From assembly GCF_015209585.1 (NCBI RefSeq), contig NZ_JADEYR010000011.1, positions 1-64,000 of the forward strand: a stretch of DNA of 64,000 bases, written 5' to 3'. Below are positions 17,570 to 27,564 of the stretch, piece after piece. This stretch comes from Brachybacterium epidermidis. Lineage in GTDB: Bacteria; Actinomycetota; Actinomycetes; Actinomycetales; Dermabacteraceae. Below the pieces are notes generated by a model, which saw only the letters and a program-made list of their open reading frames with translations, was not told where the DNA came from and searched no databases. Numbering within the stretch: position 1 is the stretch's first letter; the number at the start of each line of letters is the position of its first letter. The translations under genes and the position numbers were made by a program.

Positions 17570-18937
17570 TCAGCCGGGGGCCTCCTCGAAGGTGCTGGTG
17601 CCCGGAGCCGTCAGCGCACCCGCCTCGTTCCATGAGTACGTGCGCAGGGTGCCCTTGCCCGCATCGCCCCTGCTGCCGATCTCCACGGCGCCCATGCGTC
17701 CCTGGTAGCTGATCGTGGCGCGCTGATTGTTGGCCACCGCATTGCGCAGATGGTTGCGGCACAGGCCGAAATCGGTGCACTCGGCGTCCCCGACCAGCAC
17801 CTTGGGCACGGACGCGGCGATGTCGCTGCCGGCGACGGACAGCGCGCTCTGGGCGGCCAGACAGGCCAGCACGACGGCGTCGTAGCCCTGCTGTGAGTAG
17901 GCGTACCCGGTGGTGAGGAAGCCGGGGTCCACGTTGATCATCATGAGCTCGTGATCGGTCGTGACCGCACCCCCCGGCTCCCAGCCGGTGGCGCGGGTCA
18001 TGGCCTCCGGCGCCAGCTCGGCACTGGAGTAGTCCACCGTGGCGGCCGGGCTAAGCCAGGCGGGGATCTCCAGGGTGGGGCGGTTCCCCTCGTCGAGGGT
18101 GGCCGTGTACAGGGCCGAGAGGAAGGGCCCCGCCTCCGGGCCCCCGTTGATCACCAGCAGTGCGGGGTGGTTCGAGACCACGGCCTCCACGATCGGGGCG
18201 ATGTCGCCCATGTCGCCCGGTGCGTAGAAGTGGGTGTGGACGATGCCGCCGTTGGCGGGCTGCAGCACCTCGGTCAGGGCGGCCTCGAGGCTCTTGCCCT
18301 GCTCGGTGTCCTCCGAGAGGTAGACCACGGTGCCGCGCTTGCCGGCGCGATCAGAGGTCCCCCCGGACAGGGCCTGCTCGGCGAGGCTGCCGGCGGTGAC
18401 CCGATCGTTGGGGGACAGCCGCACCAGCATGCCCGCGGAGTCGACCTCCTCGCGCACGCTCGTGCCCGAGGTGATCACGTCGATCACCGCGATGCCCCGC
18501 TCCACGAAGACCGGTAGGGCAGCCTGCAGCGCCGCCTCGTCCAGGGAGCTGATCACCGCCGTGACGCCCTCGTCGGCCAGGGCGTTCACGGCCTCGGTGA
18601 TGTCCTCCCCGGGATCGGCCATGACGTGGCGGGGGACCATCTGGACCTTCTGACCGAACAGCCCGTCGTAGCGTGCGTTGACATCGATCATCGCTTCGGC
18701 GATGGCGGTGGCGATGGCCTTCTCGAACGGCGCGGTGCGGCCGTGGGTGGCGCCGATGGAGCCGAGCATGAGTGCCTGCTCCGGCTCCTCCAACGGCTTC
18801 GCCGTGGGCGCGGTGGTGGTGGGCCGACGCCCCCTCCTGCCTCTGCGGACACCACCCTCACCGCAGCCACTGAGAGCCCCCGCACCGAGCACGCTCGCGC
18901 CCAGCGTGCCCATCAGTGCGCGTCGCGAGATGGCCAT
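17570..18937 (-). CDS. ABC transporter substrate-binding lipoprotein (branched-chain amino acid type)
   Basis: Exported type-1 periplasmic-binding-fold protein of 455 residues. The start MAISRRALMG at 18937 gives a twin-arginine signal (SRR) and a lipobox LSGC with Cys25, so it should be a Tat-exported lipoprotein. The start is supported by AAGGAG 9 nt upstream. After a basic, Thr/Pro-rich linker, the mature part (about 55-455) shows the leucine/urea-binding (LivK/UrtA) pattern: LGSIGATHGRTAPFEKAI, DPGEDITEAVNALADEGVTAV and the TTGYAYSQQGYDAVVLA tail helix. No permease or ATPase genes lie next to it, so it is an orphan receptor here. It could serve a transporter elsewhere or act as a sensor. 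Ligand unknown. Confidence 0.82.
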   Translation of the reverse strand: MAISRRALMGTLGASVLGAGALSGCGEGGVRRGRRGRRPTTTAPTAKPLEEPEQALMLGSIGATHGRTAPFEKAIATAIAEAMIDVNARYDGLFGQKVQMVPRHVMADPGEDITEAVNALADEGVTAVISSLDEAALQAALPVFVERGIAVIDVITSGTSVREEVDSAGMLVRLSPNDRVTAGSLAEQALSGGTSDRAGKRGTVVYLSEDTEQGKSLEAALTEVLQPANGGIVHTHFYAPGDMGDIAPIVEAVVSNHPALLVINGGPEAGPFLSALYTATLDEGNRPTLEIPAWLSPAATVDYSSAELAPEAMTRATGWEPGGAVTTDHELMMINVDPGFLTTGYAYSQQGYDAVVLACLAAQSALSVAGSDIAASVPKVLVGDAECTDFGLCRNHLRNAVANNQRATISYQGRMGAVEIGSRGDAGKGTLRTYSWNEAGALTAPGTSTFEEAPG

Positions 18938-18971
18938 CCCCCAGCTCCTTCTCCGCTCCCCCGGCGGCAGG

Positions 18972-19595
18972 TCAGTCCTTGCCCTGACCCCCGCCGAGCT
19001 GATCGACGACGGCGTCGGCGACCTCACGCATGGTCAGGCGGCGATCCATGGAGGTCTTCTGGATCCAGCGGAACGCCTCGGGCTCACTGAGGCCCATGTT
19101 GGTCTGCAGCAGCCCCTTGGCGCGGTCCACGCGCTTGCGGGTCTCGAACCGTTCGCCGAGGTCCTGGATCTCGGACTCGAGCTGCGTGATCTGGGCGTGG
19201 CGGGAGATGGCGATCTCCACCGCGGGGAGCAGATCCGCCGGGGTGAAGGGCTTGACCACGTAGGCCATGGCTCCGGCGTCCCGGGCCCGCTCGACCAGCT
19301 CGGCCTGCGAGAACGCGGTCAGCATCACCACCGGGGCGAGGGACTCCTCGCCGATGCGCTCGGCCGCGGTGACCCCGTCGACCTGGGGCATCTTCACGTC
19401 CATGACCACGACGTCCGGTCGCAGCTCGCGGGTCTTGGCGACGGCGCTCTCGCCGTCCCCGACCGCGGCGATCACCTCGAACCCGGCCTCGGTGAGGGTC
19501 TCGACGATGTCCATCCGGATCAGGGACTCGTCCTCCGCGACGATCGCAGTGCGACGCGGCTTGTCGTCGGGGGAAGTGGGGGTCTCGTCGTTCAT
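18972..19595 (-). CDS. pdtaR: ANTAR-domain response regulator (PdtaR-like)
   Basis: Two-component response regulator acting on RNA rather than DNA. Residues 15-130 form the receiver: acid pair DE at 22-23, phospho-acceptor Asp66 (VVVMDVKMP), switch Thr (MLTAF) and Lys (VKPF). Residues about 140-200 are an ANTAR domain with the conserved RKRVDRAKGLLQ...SEPEAFRWIQ pattern; phosphorylated ANTAR dimers bind paired hexaloop RNA hairpins to prevent termination. Mycobacterial PdtaR sits in the same pyk/polA neighbourhood and responds to the kinase PdtaS, which is not in this window. 207 residues, normal length. The gene starts 109 bp from the divergent tRNA-Leu. Confidence 0.9.
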   Translation of the reverse strand: MNDETPTSPDDKPRRTAIVAEDESLIRMDIVETLTEAGFEVIAAVGDGESAVAKTRELRPDVVVMDVKMPQVDGVTAAERIGEESLAPVVMLTAFSQAELVERARDAGAMAYVVKPFTPADLLPAVEIAISRHAQITQLESEIQDLGERFETRKRVDRAKGLLQTNMGLSEPEAFRWIQKTSMDRRLTMREVADAVVDQLGGGQGKD

Positions 19596-19672
19596 GTCAC
19601 CCTGTGTCTCGGTCGAGGGGCCGGCACGGCCAGAGGGAACCCCTGCCGGTCCGATCCGGTGGTCATCAGCGT

Positions 19673-19679
19673 TATCCTA
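19673..19679. promoter_or_regulatory. Back-to-back -10 elements for tRNA-Leu and pdtaR
   Basis: TATCCTA reads as a -10 box TATCCT on the plus strand (27 bp before the tRNA) and TAGGAT on the minus strand (toward pdtaR). One AT-rich site could drive both directions; -35 boxes are weak on both sides. Confidence 0.35.
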
Positions 19680-19704
19680 GTCCAGCCCCCGATGGAGCGG
19701 CTGA

Positions 19705-19787
19705 GCCGGGTTGGCGGAACGGTAGACGCGGTGCACTCAAAATGCACTGTCCGCGAGGGCGTGCGGGTTCGAATCCCGCACCCGGCA
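19705..19787 (+). tRNA. tRNA-Leu (anticodon CAA)
   Basis: 83-nt class II tRNA. The acceptor stem GCCGGGT pairs with ACCCGGC (19780-19786). The anticodon stem GTGCA/TGCAC closes the loop CTCAAAA with anticodon CAA, which reads TTG leucine codons. A long variable arm (TCCGCGAGGGCG region) is typical of tRNA-Leu. The T arm is GCGGG-TTCGAAT-CCCGC. The 3' CCA is not encoded (CCT follows the discriminator A). TTG is a rare leucine codon in this GC-rich sequence. Confidence 0.96.
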
Positions 19788-19793
19788 CCTGTC

Positions 19794-19843
19794 GACGACG
19801 GCGGTGGCATCCGGTCCTGCGACCGGGTGCCACCGCCGTCGTC
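19794..19843. terminator. Long bidirectional hairpin between tRNA-Leu and pyk
   Basis: Arms of 23 nt (19794-19816 and 19821-19843) with one non-Watson-Crick pair and a CTGC loop. It lies 6 bp after the tRNA and 6 bp after the convergent pyk stop, so it should end transcription from both sides. No T-tract. Confidence 0.75.
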
Positions 19844-19849
19844 CTCGTC

Positions 19850-21322
19850 TCAGGCCTGCTCGGGCCCGGCGGCGATGCGATCCGCCTCGATGCGGGCGGA
19901 CTCACTGCCGGAGAGGTCACCGATGCGGTGCACGCGCAGCGAGTTGGTGGAGCCGTGCACGCCGGGGGGCGAACCGGCGGCCACCACCACCAGGTCGTTG
20001 TTCTGCAGGCCCTTCTGCTCGCGCAGCAGCTCGTCGACCACGCCCACCATGGCGTCGCTGTCCTTCTGCATGGGCACCAGGTGCGCCTCGACGCCCCAGG
20101 TCAGGGCGAGCTGATGGGCGACCTCCTCGTAGGGCGTCATGGCCAGCAGAGGGATCGTGGGACGCAGGCGCGCCAGACGGCGGGCGGTGTCCCCGGACTC
20201 GGTGAAGGTCACCAGGTACTGGGCGGAGAGCTGATCGCCGATCTCCGCGGCAGCGCGGGTGATGGCACCGCCGCGGGTGTGCGGGATGGTGCCCAGCGGC
20301 ATGATGCGGTCGGCGCCGTTCTGCTCGGTGTTGGTGATGATGCGGGCCATGGTCCGCACGGCCTCGAAGGGGTAGGCGCCCACGCTGGTCTCACCGGAGA
20401 GCATGACGGCGTCGGCCCCGTCGAGGATCGCGTTGGCGCAGTCCGAGGCTTCCGCGCGGGTGGGCCGCGGATTGGTGATCATCGACTCCAGCACCTGGGT
20501 GGCGACGATCACGGGCTTGGCGTTGCGGCGGGCCAGCTCGATGGCGCGCTTCTGCACCAGCGGCACCTGCTCGAGCGGCAGCTCCACGCCGAGGTCGCCG
20601 CGGGCCACCATGATGCCGTCGAAGGCGCCGACGATGGAGCGCAGCGCCCGCACCGCCTGCGGCTTCTCGATCTTGGCGATGACGGGGACGCGGCGGCCCT
20701 CCTCCTGCATGATGCGCAGCACGTCGTCCATGTCGTGGGCATCGCGCACGAAGGACAGGGCGATCATGTCGGCGCCCAGGCTGAGGCCCCAGCGCAGATC
20801 GGCGATGTCCTTCTCGCTCATGGCGGGGACGGACACGGCGACGCCGGGCAGGTTGATGCCCTTGTTGTTGGAGACCGGGCCGGGGACCTCCACGACGGTG
20901 GTGACGTCGGTGTCGGAGACGTCCGTGACGCGGACGGTGACCTTGCCGTCGTCGATCAGCAGCACGTCGCCGGGGCGGCAGTCGCCGGGCAGGCCCTTGA
21001 AGGTGGTGGAGACGCGCTCCTTCGTGCCGACGATGTCCTCCGTGGTGATCACGAAGGTCTCTCCCACCTCGAGCTGGTGGGGGCCGTTCTCGAACTTGCC
21101 CAGGCGGATCTTGGGGCCCTGCAGGTCCACCAGCACGGCCACGTTGCTGTCGAGGTCCTTGGCGGCGCGACGGATGTTCGCGTAGACCTGCTCGTGATCG
21201 TCGTAGGTACCGTGGCTGAGGTTCATCCGGGCGACGTTCATCCCCGCCTCGATCAGCGTCCGGATCTGCTCGTAGGTGTTGGTCGCCGGACCAAGTGTGC
21301 AGACGATCTTGGCTTTACGCAT
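19850..21322 (-). CDS. pyk: Pyruvate kinase
   Basis: Final ATP-forming step of glycolysis: phosphoenolpyruvate + ADP to pyruvate + ATP. 490 residues. Visible signatures: MNLSHGTYDDH (about 33-43), the B-domain insert after LQGPKIRLG, the active-site AKIEKPQAVRAL with its catalytic lysine, MVARGDLGVELP, and the C-domain LSGETSVGAYP. Full length with the C-terminal allosteric domain. The 99-bp gap to gltD contains a possible -10 TACACT (21426-21431, overlapping the gltD end), giving a leader of about 95 nt. Convergent with tRNA-Leu. Confidence 0.97.
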   Translation of the reverse strand: MRKAKIVCTLGPATNTYEQIRTLIEAGMNVARMNLSHGTYDDHEQVYANIRRAAKDLDSNVAVLVDLQGPKIRLGKFENGPHQLEVGETFVITTEDIVGTKERVSTTFKGLPGDCRPGDVLLIDDGKVTVRVTDVSDTDVTTVVEVPGPVSNNKGINLPGVAVSVPAMSEKDIADLRWGLSLGADMIALSFVRDAHDMDDVLRIMQEEGRRVPVIAKIEKPQAVRALRSIVGAFDGIMVARGDLGVELPLEQVPLVQKRAIELARRNAKPVIVATQVLESMITNPRPTRAEASDCANAILDGADAVMLSGETSVGAYPFEAVRTMARIITNTEQNGADRIMPLGTIPHTRGGAITRAAAEIGDQLSAQYLVTFTESGDTARRLARLRPTIPLLAMTPYEEVAHQLALTWGVEAHLVPMQKDSDAMVGVVDELLREQKGLQNNDLVVVAAGSPPGVHGSTNSLRVHRIGDLSGSESARIEADRIAAGPEQA

Positions 21323-21421
21323 GTCAACCCATCTGTAGAAGCGTGTACGGGTGCGCGCCCTGGGGCTCGGGAACGCCCGTAGGTGCTCCTGAGAACAGGG
21401 GGTCGCATCACCGGGATCCGT

Positions 21422-22907
21422 TCACAGTGTAATGGGCGAGGCCGACGGATGTACCGGGACCGGGAGCGCACTGCTGCCCATCAGGTGCGCGTCGACCGCG
21501 GCGGCGGCCGCGCGTCCCTCCGCGATGGCCCACACGATGAGGCTCTGCCCGCGGGCGCAGTCTCCCGCGGTGAACACGCCGGGCGCACTGGTCTCCCAGG
21601 TCGCGGCGTGCTCGATGGTGCCGCGGCGGTGCCGGGTCACCCCGAGCGCCTCGGTCAGCGCCTCGCCGCCGGGGCCGGTGAAGCCCATCGCGATCAGCAC
21701 CAGCTGGGCCGGCAGCTCGTGCTCGGTGCCCGGGGTGGGCACCCGGCGGCCGTCCTGGATGCGGGTGCGAGCCACCCGGATCCCCCGCACCGCTCCCTCG
21801 GCATCGGCCACGAACCCGGTGGTCGAGGCCAGGAACGATCGGTCCCCGCCCTCCTCGTGGGCGCTGCTGACCTCGAACAGCAGGGGTGGGTGGGCCAGGG
21901 GTGCCCGGCATCGCGCTCGGCCGGGGGCTGCTGGCCGATCGCCAGGTGGTCACGGAACGGGCACCCTGGCGCAGCGCGGTGCCCAGGCAGTCCGCACCGG
22001 TGTCGCCACCGCCGATGATCACCACGTCCTTGCCTTCGGCGGAGATCGGGTCGGCCACCCAGTCGCCCTCCACGGCCCGATTGGCCTGGGTGAGGTACTC
22101 CATGGCCGGGTGGATGCCGGTGGCCTCACGACCCTCGACCGGGAGGTCCCGGGGGGTCTGGGCACCGATCGCGAGCACCACCGCGTCGAAGCGGGAGCGC
22201 AGCTCCTGCACGGACAGAGCGTCCGGGCCGTCTGCCCCCACCTCGACACCGGTGCGGAAGCGGGTCCCCTCGGCACGCATTTGCTGAAGCCGCCGATCCA
22301 CGTGGCGCTTCTCGAGCTTGAACTCGGGGATGCCGTAGCGGAGCAGTCCGCCGATGCGGTCGTCCTTCTCCAGCACCACCACGGTGTGCCCGGCGCGGGT
22401 GAGCTGCTGCGCGGCGGCCAGGCCCGCGGGCCCGGAGCCCACCACGGCGACGGCGCGGCCCGTCTGGCGGGTGGGCTCCACGGGCTGCACCCATCCCTCC
22501 TCGAAGGCCCGGTCGATGATGGAGACCTCGATGTTCTTGATCGTCACCGGGGGTTGGTTGATGCCGAGCACGCAGCTGGACTCGCAGGGGGCGGGGCAGG
22601 CTCGCCCGGTGAACTCGGGGAAGTTGTTGGTGGCGTGGAGGCGCTCGGCGGCCTCGCGCCAGTCGTCCCGGTACACCAGCTCGTTCCACTCCGGGATCAG
22701 GTTGCCCAGCGGGCAGCCCTGGTGGCAGAAGGGGATGCCGCAGTCCATGCAGCGGCCCGCCTGCCGGGAGACCCGGCTCAGGCCCTCGGGCCCCTCCTTC
22801 TCCCGGATCTCGTAGACCTCGCGCCAGTCCATCAGCCGCACCGGCACGGGCCGGCGCGGGGGCAGTTCGCGGTCGCGGTGCTTGAGGAAGCCGCGCGGAT
22901 CAGCCAT
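21422..22907 (-). pseudogene. gltD: Glutamate synthase small subunit, with two apparent -1 frameshifts
   Basis: FAD/Fe-S subunit that feeds NADPH electrons to GltB. The start at 22907 overlaps the gltB stop by 8 nt. Intact N-terminal features: cysteine cluster [13 protein letters not shown] (about 50-62) and [12 protein letters not shown] motif [15 protein letters not shown] motif GGGDTGADC. After GARSVTT the frame breaks near 21945: the expected [21 protein letters not shown] reads in the next frame. It breaks again near 21884, after which [14 protein letters not shown] to the C-terminal [14 protein letters not shown] segment reads in the third frame up to the stop at 21422. Both breaks are one missing C in a C-run. 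With two bases restored the product is 495 residues, the normal size. This is either a real loss of GltD or a sequencing error; the conservation on both sides favours error or a very recent event. Confidence 0.85.
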
Positions 22908-25900
22908 GGGAGCCCTCCAGGATCGTGTTCCACACCTCGTGGGAGTCGGGGTCGATGCCGTCCTCGACCGCACGGTCGCGCAGGGCGGTCACCCGGAGGA
23001 ACTCGCGCGGTGCGATCTGCGTGATCCGCGCGAGGGTCTCCTCCGGGGCCTCCAGCAGGGCCGCGGCCAGCACGGATCCGGTGCGGCGGGCGTGCTCGCG
23101 CAGGGCCTCCAGCACGAAGCCGCGGTGCTCCTCGCGCAGCGGCGTGATCTCGAAGGTCGCGGCGTCGGACGGGTTCAGGCGGGCGGGGTCGAGGTCCAGG
23201 ACGAACAGGGTGCCGCCGCTCATCCCGGCACCGAGGTTGCGCCCGGTGGTGCCCAGCACCAGCACCGCACCACCGGTCATGTACTCGCAGCCGTGGTCGC
23301 CGATGCCCTCCACCACCAGGGTGGCCCCGGAGTTGCGCACCCCGAACCTCTCCCCCGCCTCACCGGCCAGGAACATCCGCCCGCTGGTGGCGCCGTAGGC
23401 GCAGGTGTTGCCCGCGATGGTCATGGGCCCCGGCGAGGCATCCGGGCCGAGTCCCACGGCGATCACGCCTCCGGAGAGCCCCTTGCCGACGTAGTCGTTG
23501 GCGTCCCCGCGCAGCTCGATGCTCACGCCCGCCGGCAGGAACGCCCCGAAGGACTGGCCTCCGGTTCCCTCCAGCTCGAGCCGGATGGTGTCGTCGGGCA
23601 GACCGGCACCCCGGTACCGCCGGGTCACCTCATGGCCCAGCAGGGTGCCGACGGTGCGCTGCGTGTTGCGGACGGTGTCGCGGATGACGACGGGCTCCCC
23701 CCGGTCCAGGGCCGGAGCGGCCTGCTGGATCCAGGGACGGTCGGCAGCGGTCTCCAGTCCGTGCTGCTGGGCGCGGCGTCGGCGCACGTGGTCGCCCTCG
23801 TGGATCCGCGGGGCCGCCAGCACGGGCGAGAGGTCGAGGCCCTGCTGCTTGTAGTGGCGCAGGGCGTCGTCCACGTCCAGCAGGTCGATGCGTCCCACGG
23901 CCTCGTCGATCGAGCGCAGTCCCAGGTACGCCAGGTGCTCGCGCACCTGCTCGGCGATGAACTCGAAGAAGGTGATCACGAACTCCGGGGTGCCGGTGTA
24001 CCGCTCCCGCAGCTCCGGGTTCTGCGTGGCCACGCCCACGGGACAGGTGTCCAGGTGGCACACCCGCATCATGATGCAGCCCGAGACCACCAGCGGGGCG
24101 GTGGCGAAGCCGAACTCCTCCGCACCCAGCAGCGCTGCCACGACCACGTCGCGGCCCGTCTTCATCTGTCCGTCCACCTGCACGGTGATGCGGTCGCGCA
24201 GGCCGTTCAGCAGCAGGGTCTGCTGCGCCTCGGCCAGGCCCAGCTCCCAGGGGGTGCCGGCGTGCTTGAGGGAGTTCAGCGGGCTGGCGCCGGTGCCTCC
24301 GTCGTGCCCGGAGATCAGCACCACGTCGGCGTGGGCCTTGGAGACCCCGGTGGCGACGGTCCCCACCCCGAAGCGGGAGACCAGCTTGACGTGGATGCGG
24401 GCAGCGGGGTTCGCGCACTTGGCGTCGTGGATCAGCTGGGCGAGGTCCTCGATCGAGTAGATGTCGTGGTGCGGCGGCGGGGAGATGAGGCCGATGCCGG
24501 GCGTGGAGTGCCGGGTACGGGCGATCCACGGGTACACCTTGGGGCCGGGCAGCTGGCCGCCCTCACCGGGCTTGGCGCCCTGGGCCATCTTGATCTGGAT
24601 GTCGCGCGCGAAGGTGAGGTACTCGCTGGTCACGCCGAAGCGCCCGGAGGCGATCTGCTTGATGGCGCTGGAGCGCTCGGGGTCGTGGAGGCGCTCGGGA
24701 TCCTCCCCGCCCTCCCCGGAGTTGGACATGCCGCCCAAGCGGTTCATCGCCACCGCCAGGGTCTCGTGGGCCTCCTGGGAGATGGACCCGTAGCTCATGG
24801 CCCCGGTCATGAAGCGCCGAACGATCGAGTGGACGGGCTCCACCTCGTCCAGGGGCACCGCCGAGACGGCGTCGGTGCGCAGGCGAAGCAGCCCGCGCAG
24901 CGTCATCAGGTGCTCGGAGCGGTCGTCCACCAGGTCGGTGTAGCGGCGGAACTCCTCGTACTGCCGGGTGCGCGTGGAGTGCTGGAGGCGGAAGACCGTC
25001 TCCGGCGTGAAAAGGTGCGGCTCCCCCTCCCGCCGCCACTGGTACTCCCCTCCCACCTCGAGGCGGCGGTGCGGGGGGCGGGTGCCCTCCTCGGGGTGCG
25101 CACGGCGGTGCCGGGCGGCGTTCTCCTCGGCGATGACGTCCAGGCCGATGCCGTCGATGCGGCTGGTGGTGCCAGGGAAGTACTCCTCGATTAGCTGGGC
25201 GGACAGCCCCACGGCCTCGAACAGCTGCGCCCCGCGGTAGGAGGCCACCGTGGAGATGCCCATCTTGGACATGATCTTCAGCACACCCTTGCCGAGGGCC
25301 GTGATCAGGTTGGCGACGGCCTCGGGTCCGCTGACCCCGCCGACGACGTCGCGCCGCACCAGGTCCTCGGCGCTCTCCATCGCCAGGTACGGGTTCACAG
25401 CGCTGGCCCCGTACCCGATCAGCAGGGCGGCATGGTGCACCTCGCGCACGTCACCCGCCTCGACCAGCAGCGCGGCACGGGTGCGTCGCCCGGTGCGGAT
25501 CAGGTGGTGCTGGACGGCGCTGGTGAGCAGCAGGCTGGGGATGGGTGCGAGGCGGGCGTTGGAGTCGCGGTCGGACAGCACCAGGAAGGTGGCGCCCTCG
25601 TCGATCGCGTCCGTTGCCTCCTGGCAGATCTCGGCCAGTCGCCGCTCCAGTCCCTGCGCTCCCTCGTCCACCGGGTACAGGCCCTTGAGCCGCACCGCGT
25701 GCAGGTCCGCGGTGCGGGGCGAGGCCGAGACGGCGAGGATGCGGGCCAGCTGGTCGTTGTCGATGATCGGGAAGTCCAGGGCGAGCTGCCGGGCGTGGGC
25801 CGGGGTGGCGTCCAGCAGGTTGCGGGACTCCCCGATGCTCACCCGCAGGCTGGTGACGATCTCCTCCCGGATCGAGTCCAGCGGAGGGTTGGTGACCTGG

Positions 25901-27453
25901 GCGAACTGCTGCGTGAAGTAGTCGAACAGCAGGCGAGGGCGATCCGAGAGCACCGCGATCGGGGTGTCGGTGCCCATGGCGCCGATCGGCTCCACACCCT
26001 TGGCGGCCATCGGCGCGATCAGGATCCGCAGCTCCTCCTCGGTGTAGCCGAAGGTCTGCTGCCTGCGGGTGACGGAGGCCGGGGAGTGCGCGACGTGCTC
26101 CCGCTGGGGCAGCTGGTCCACGTGGACCTTCTGCTCGGACAGCCAGCGTCCCCACGGCTGCTGGCCCACGACGGAGTCGCGCACCTCCTGGGCCGGGACG
26201 ATGCGTCGCTGCACCAGGTCCAGGCAGAACATGTCACCGGGCGCCACACGGCCGCGGGCGGCCACCTGCTCGGGCTCCATCGGGATCATCCCCGCCTCGG
26301 AGCCCAGCACCACCAGGCCGTCCTCGCCGAGCCACCAGCGCAGCGGTCGCAGCCCGTTGCGGTCCAGGGTGGCGCAGGCCAGGGTGCCGTCGGTGGCCAG
26401 CAGCGCGGCGGGGCCGTCCCACGGCTCCTGGAGGCAGGCGTGGTACTCGTAGAAGGCGCGCAGGTCCGCGTCCATGGCCGGGTCGTTCTCCCACGGTTGC
26501 GGGACCAGCATCATGAGGGCGTGAGGCAGGGAGCGGCCGGACAGCTGGAGCAGCTCGAGGGCCTCGTCGAGGCTGGCGGAGTCGGAGGCCCCGGGCGTGT
26601 TCACCGGGAGCAGGCGCTCGAAGTCCTCGCCGAAGGCGTCGGTGGCCATGCGTCCCTCCGCGGCCCGCAGGCGGTTGCGGTTGCCCACCACGGTGTTGAT
26701 CTCGCCGTTGTGGGCGAGCATCCGGAACGGCTGGGCCAGCGGCCAGGACGGGAAGGTGTTGGTGGAGAAGCGGGAGTGGACGATCGCCAGCTCGCTCTCG
26801 AACCGGTCGTCGCCCAGGTCCGGGTAGAACGCCTCCAGCTGGGCGGTGGTGAGCATCCCCTTGTAGACCATGGTGCGGGTGGACAGCGAGGGGAAGTAGG
26901 CGTCGGTCCCGTGCTCCACGCGGCGGCGCACCGCGAAGGCGGCCCGCTCGAGCGCCAGTCCGCTGCGGCGGGCCTCCGCATCCACCAGGACCAGCTGCTC
27001 GATGTGAGGGCGGGTGCGCTCCGCCGAGGGCCCCACCAGCCCGGTGACGACGGGGACCTCACGGCGGGCCAGCACCGTGAGCCCCTCGGATGCTGCGATC
27101 TGCTCCACGGACCGCAGCTGGGCCTCGCGCTCGCCCTGATCGCGGGAGAGGTACAGGCAGCCGGCCGCGTAGGCCCCGGCAGCGGGCAGCTCGACGTCCA
27201 GCACCGCCCGCAGGAAGCGGTCGGGCATCAGGGTGAGGATGCCGGCCCCGTCACCCGTGGTCTCCTCGGCACCGACCGCCCCGCGGTGGTCGAGGTTCTC
27301 CAGTGCGGTCAGCGCCAGGGCGACGATGTCGTGCCCGGCGGTGCCGCGCAGGGTGGCGACCAGGGCGGCGCCGCAGGCGTCCTTCTCGTCCTGGGGACGG
27401 TACAGCCCCTGTGCCGGAGGGACCGCCGAGAAGCGGGCGGACAGTGGTCGCAT
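22900..27453 (-). CDS. gltB: Glutamate synthase large subunit
   Basis: Makes two glutamates from glutamine and 2-oxoglutarate, with GltD supplying electrons. About 1517 residues. A short propeptide precedes the amidotransferase nucleophile Cys27 (KDACGAALV). Then come the class II glutaminase domain (about 27-430), a central domain, the FMN-binding synthase domain with the 3Fe-4S cysteines [16 protein letters not shown] (about 1080-1095), and the C-terminal GxGxG beta-helix (about 1270-1450, for example [13 protein letters not shown]). ATG 27453 is preferred to 27459: AGGAGG lies 7 nt before the former but only 1 nt before the latter. Downstream gltD overlaps by 8 nt but carries frameshifts. 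Confidence 0.96.
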   Translation of the reverse strand: MRPLSARFSAVPPAQGLYRPQDEKDACGAALVATLRGTAGHDIVALALTALENLDHRGAVGAEETTGDGAGILTLMPDRFLRAVLDVELPAAGAYAAGCLYLSRDQGEREAQLRSVEQIAASEGLTVLARREVPVVTGLVGPSAERTRPHIEQLVLVDAEARRSGLALERAAFAVRRRVEHGTDAYFPSLSTRTMVYKGMLTTAQLEAFYPDLGDDRFESELAIVHSRFSTNTFPSWPLAQPFRMLAHNGEINTVVGNRNRLRAAEGRMATDAFGEDFERLLPVNTPGASDSASLDEALELLQLSGRSLPHALMMLVPQPWENDPAMDADLRAFYEYHACLQEPWDGPAALLATDGTLACATLDRNGLRPLRWWLGEDGLVVLGSEAGMIPMEPEQVAARGRVAPGDMFCLDLVQRRIVPAQEVRDSVVGQQPWGRWLSEQKVHVDQLPQREHVAHSPASVTRRQQTFGYTEEELRILIAPMAAKGVEPIGAMGTDTPIAVLSDRPRLLFDYFTQQFAQVTNPPLDSIREEIVTSLRVSIGESRNLLDATPAHARQLALDFPIIDNDQLARILAVSASPRTADLHAVRLKGLYPVDEGAQGLERRLAEICQEATDAIDEGATFLVLSDRDSNARLAPIPSLLLTSAVQHHLIRTGRRTRAALLVEAGDVREVHHAALLIGYGASAVNPYLAMESAEDLVRRDVVGGVSGPEAVANLITALGKGVLKIMSKMGISTVASYRGAQLFEAVGLSAQLIEEYFPGTTSRIDGIGLDVIAEENAARHRRAHPEEGTRPPHRRLEVGGEYQWRREGEPHLFTPETVFRLQHSTRTRQYEEFRRYTDLVDDRSEHLMTLRGLLRLRTDAVSAVPLDEVEPVHSIVRRFMTGAMSYGSISQEAHETLAVAMNRLGGMSNSGEGGEDPERLHDPERSSAIKQIASGRFGVTSEYLTFARDIQIKMAQGAKPGEGGQLPGPKVYPWIARTRHSTPGIGLISPPPHHDIYSIEDLAQLIHDAKCANPAARIHVKLVSRFGVGTVATGVSKAHADVVLISGHDGGTGASPLNSLKHAGTPWELGLAEAQQTLLLNGLRDRITVQVDGQMKTGRDVVVAALLGAEEFGFATAPLVVSGCIMMRVCHLDTCPVGVATQNPELRERYTGTPEFVITFFEFIAEQVREHLAYLGLRSIDEAVGRIDLLDVDDALRHYKQQGLDLSPVLAAPRIHEGDHVRRRRAQQHGLETAADRPWIQQAAPALDRGEPVVIRDTVRNTQRTVGTLLGHEVTRRYRGAGLPDDTIRLELEGTGGQSFGAFLPAGVSIELRGDANDYVGKGLSGGVIAVGLGPDASPGPMTIAGNTCAYGATSGRMFLAGEAGERFGVRNSGATLVVEGIGDHGCEYMTGGAVLVLGTTGRNLGAGMSGGTLFVLDLDPARLNPSDAATFEITPLREEHRGFVLEALREHARRTGSVLAAALLEAPEETLARITQIAPREFLRVTALRDRAVEDGIDPDSHEVWNTILEGSHG

Positions 27454-27564
27454 GCGCATCCCTCCTGGGGTGTGGGGAACCGGGAGAGGATATGCGCGCG
27501 GGCCATCGAGGCGCGCACAGGCTTCCGGGATGCGGACACCCGTGTCACAGGAAGGTCACGGCGA

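Noticed and set aside
21422-21811. Separate 129-residue gene
   Set aside because: It is the GltD C-terminal region in the third frame after the two deletions, not an independent gene.
27454-27564. Clear promoter or regulatory RNA upstream of gltB
   Set aside because: Only a weak CATATCCT -10-like string and the Shine-Dalgarno were seen; no convincing -35 or hairpin.
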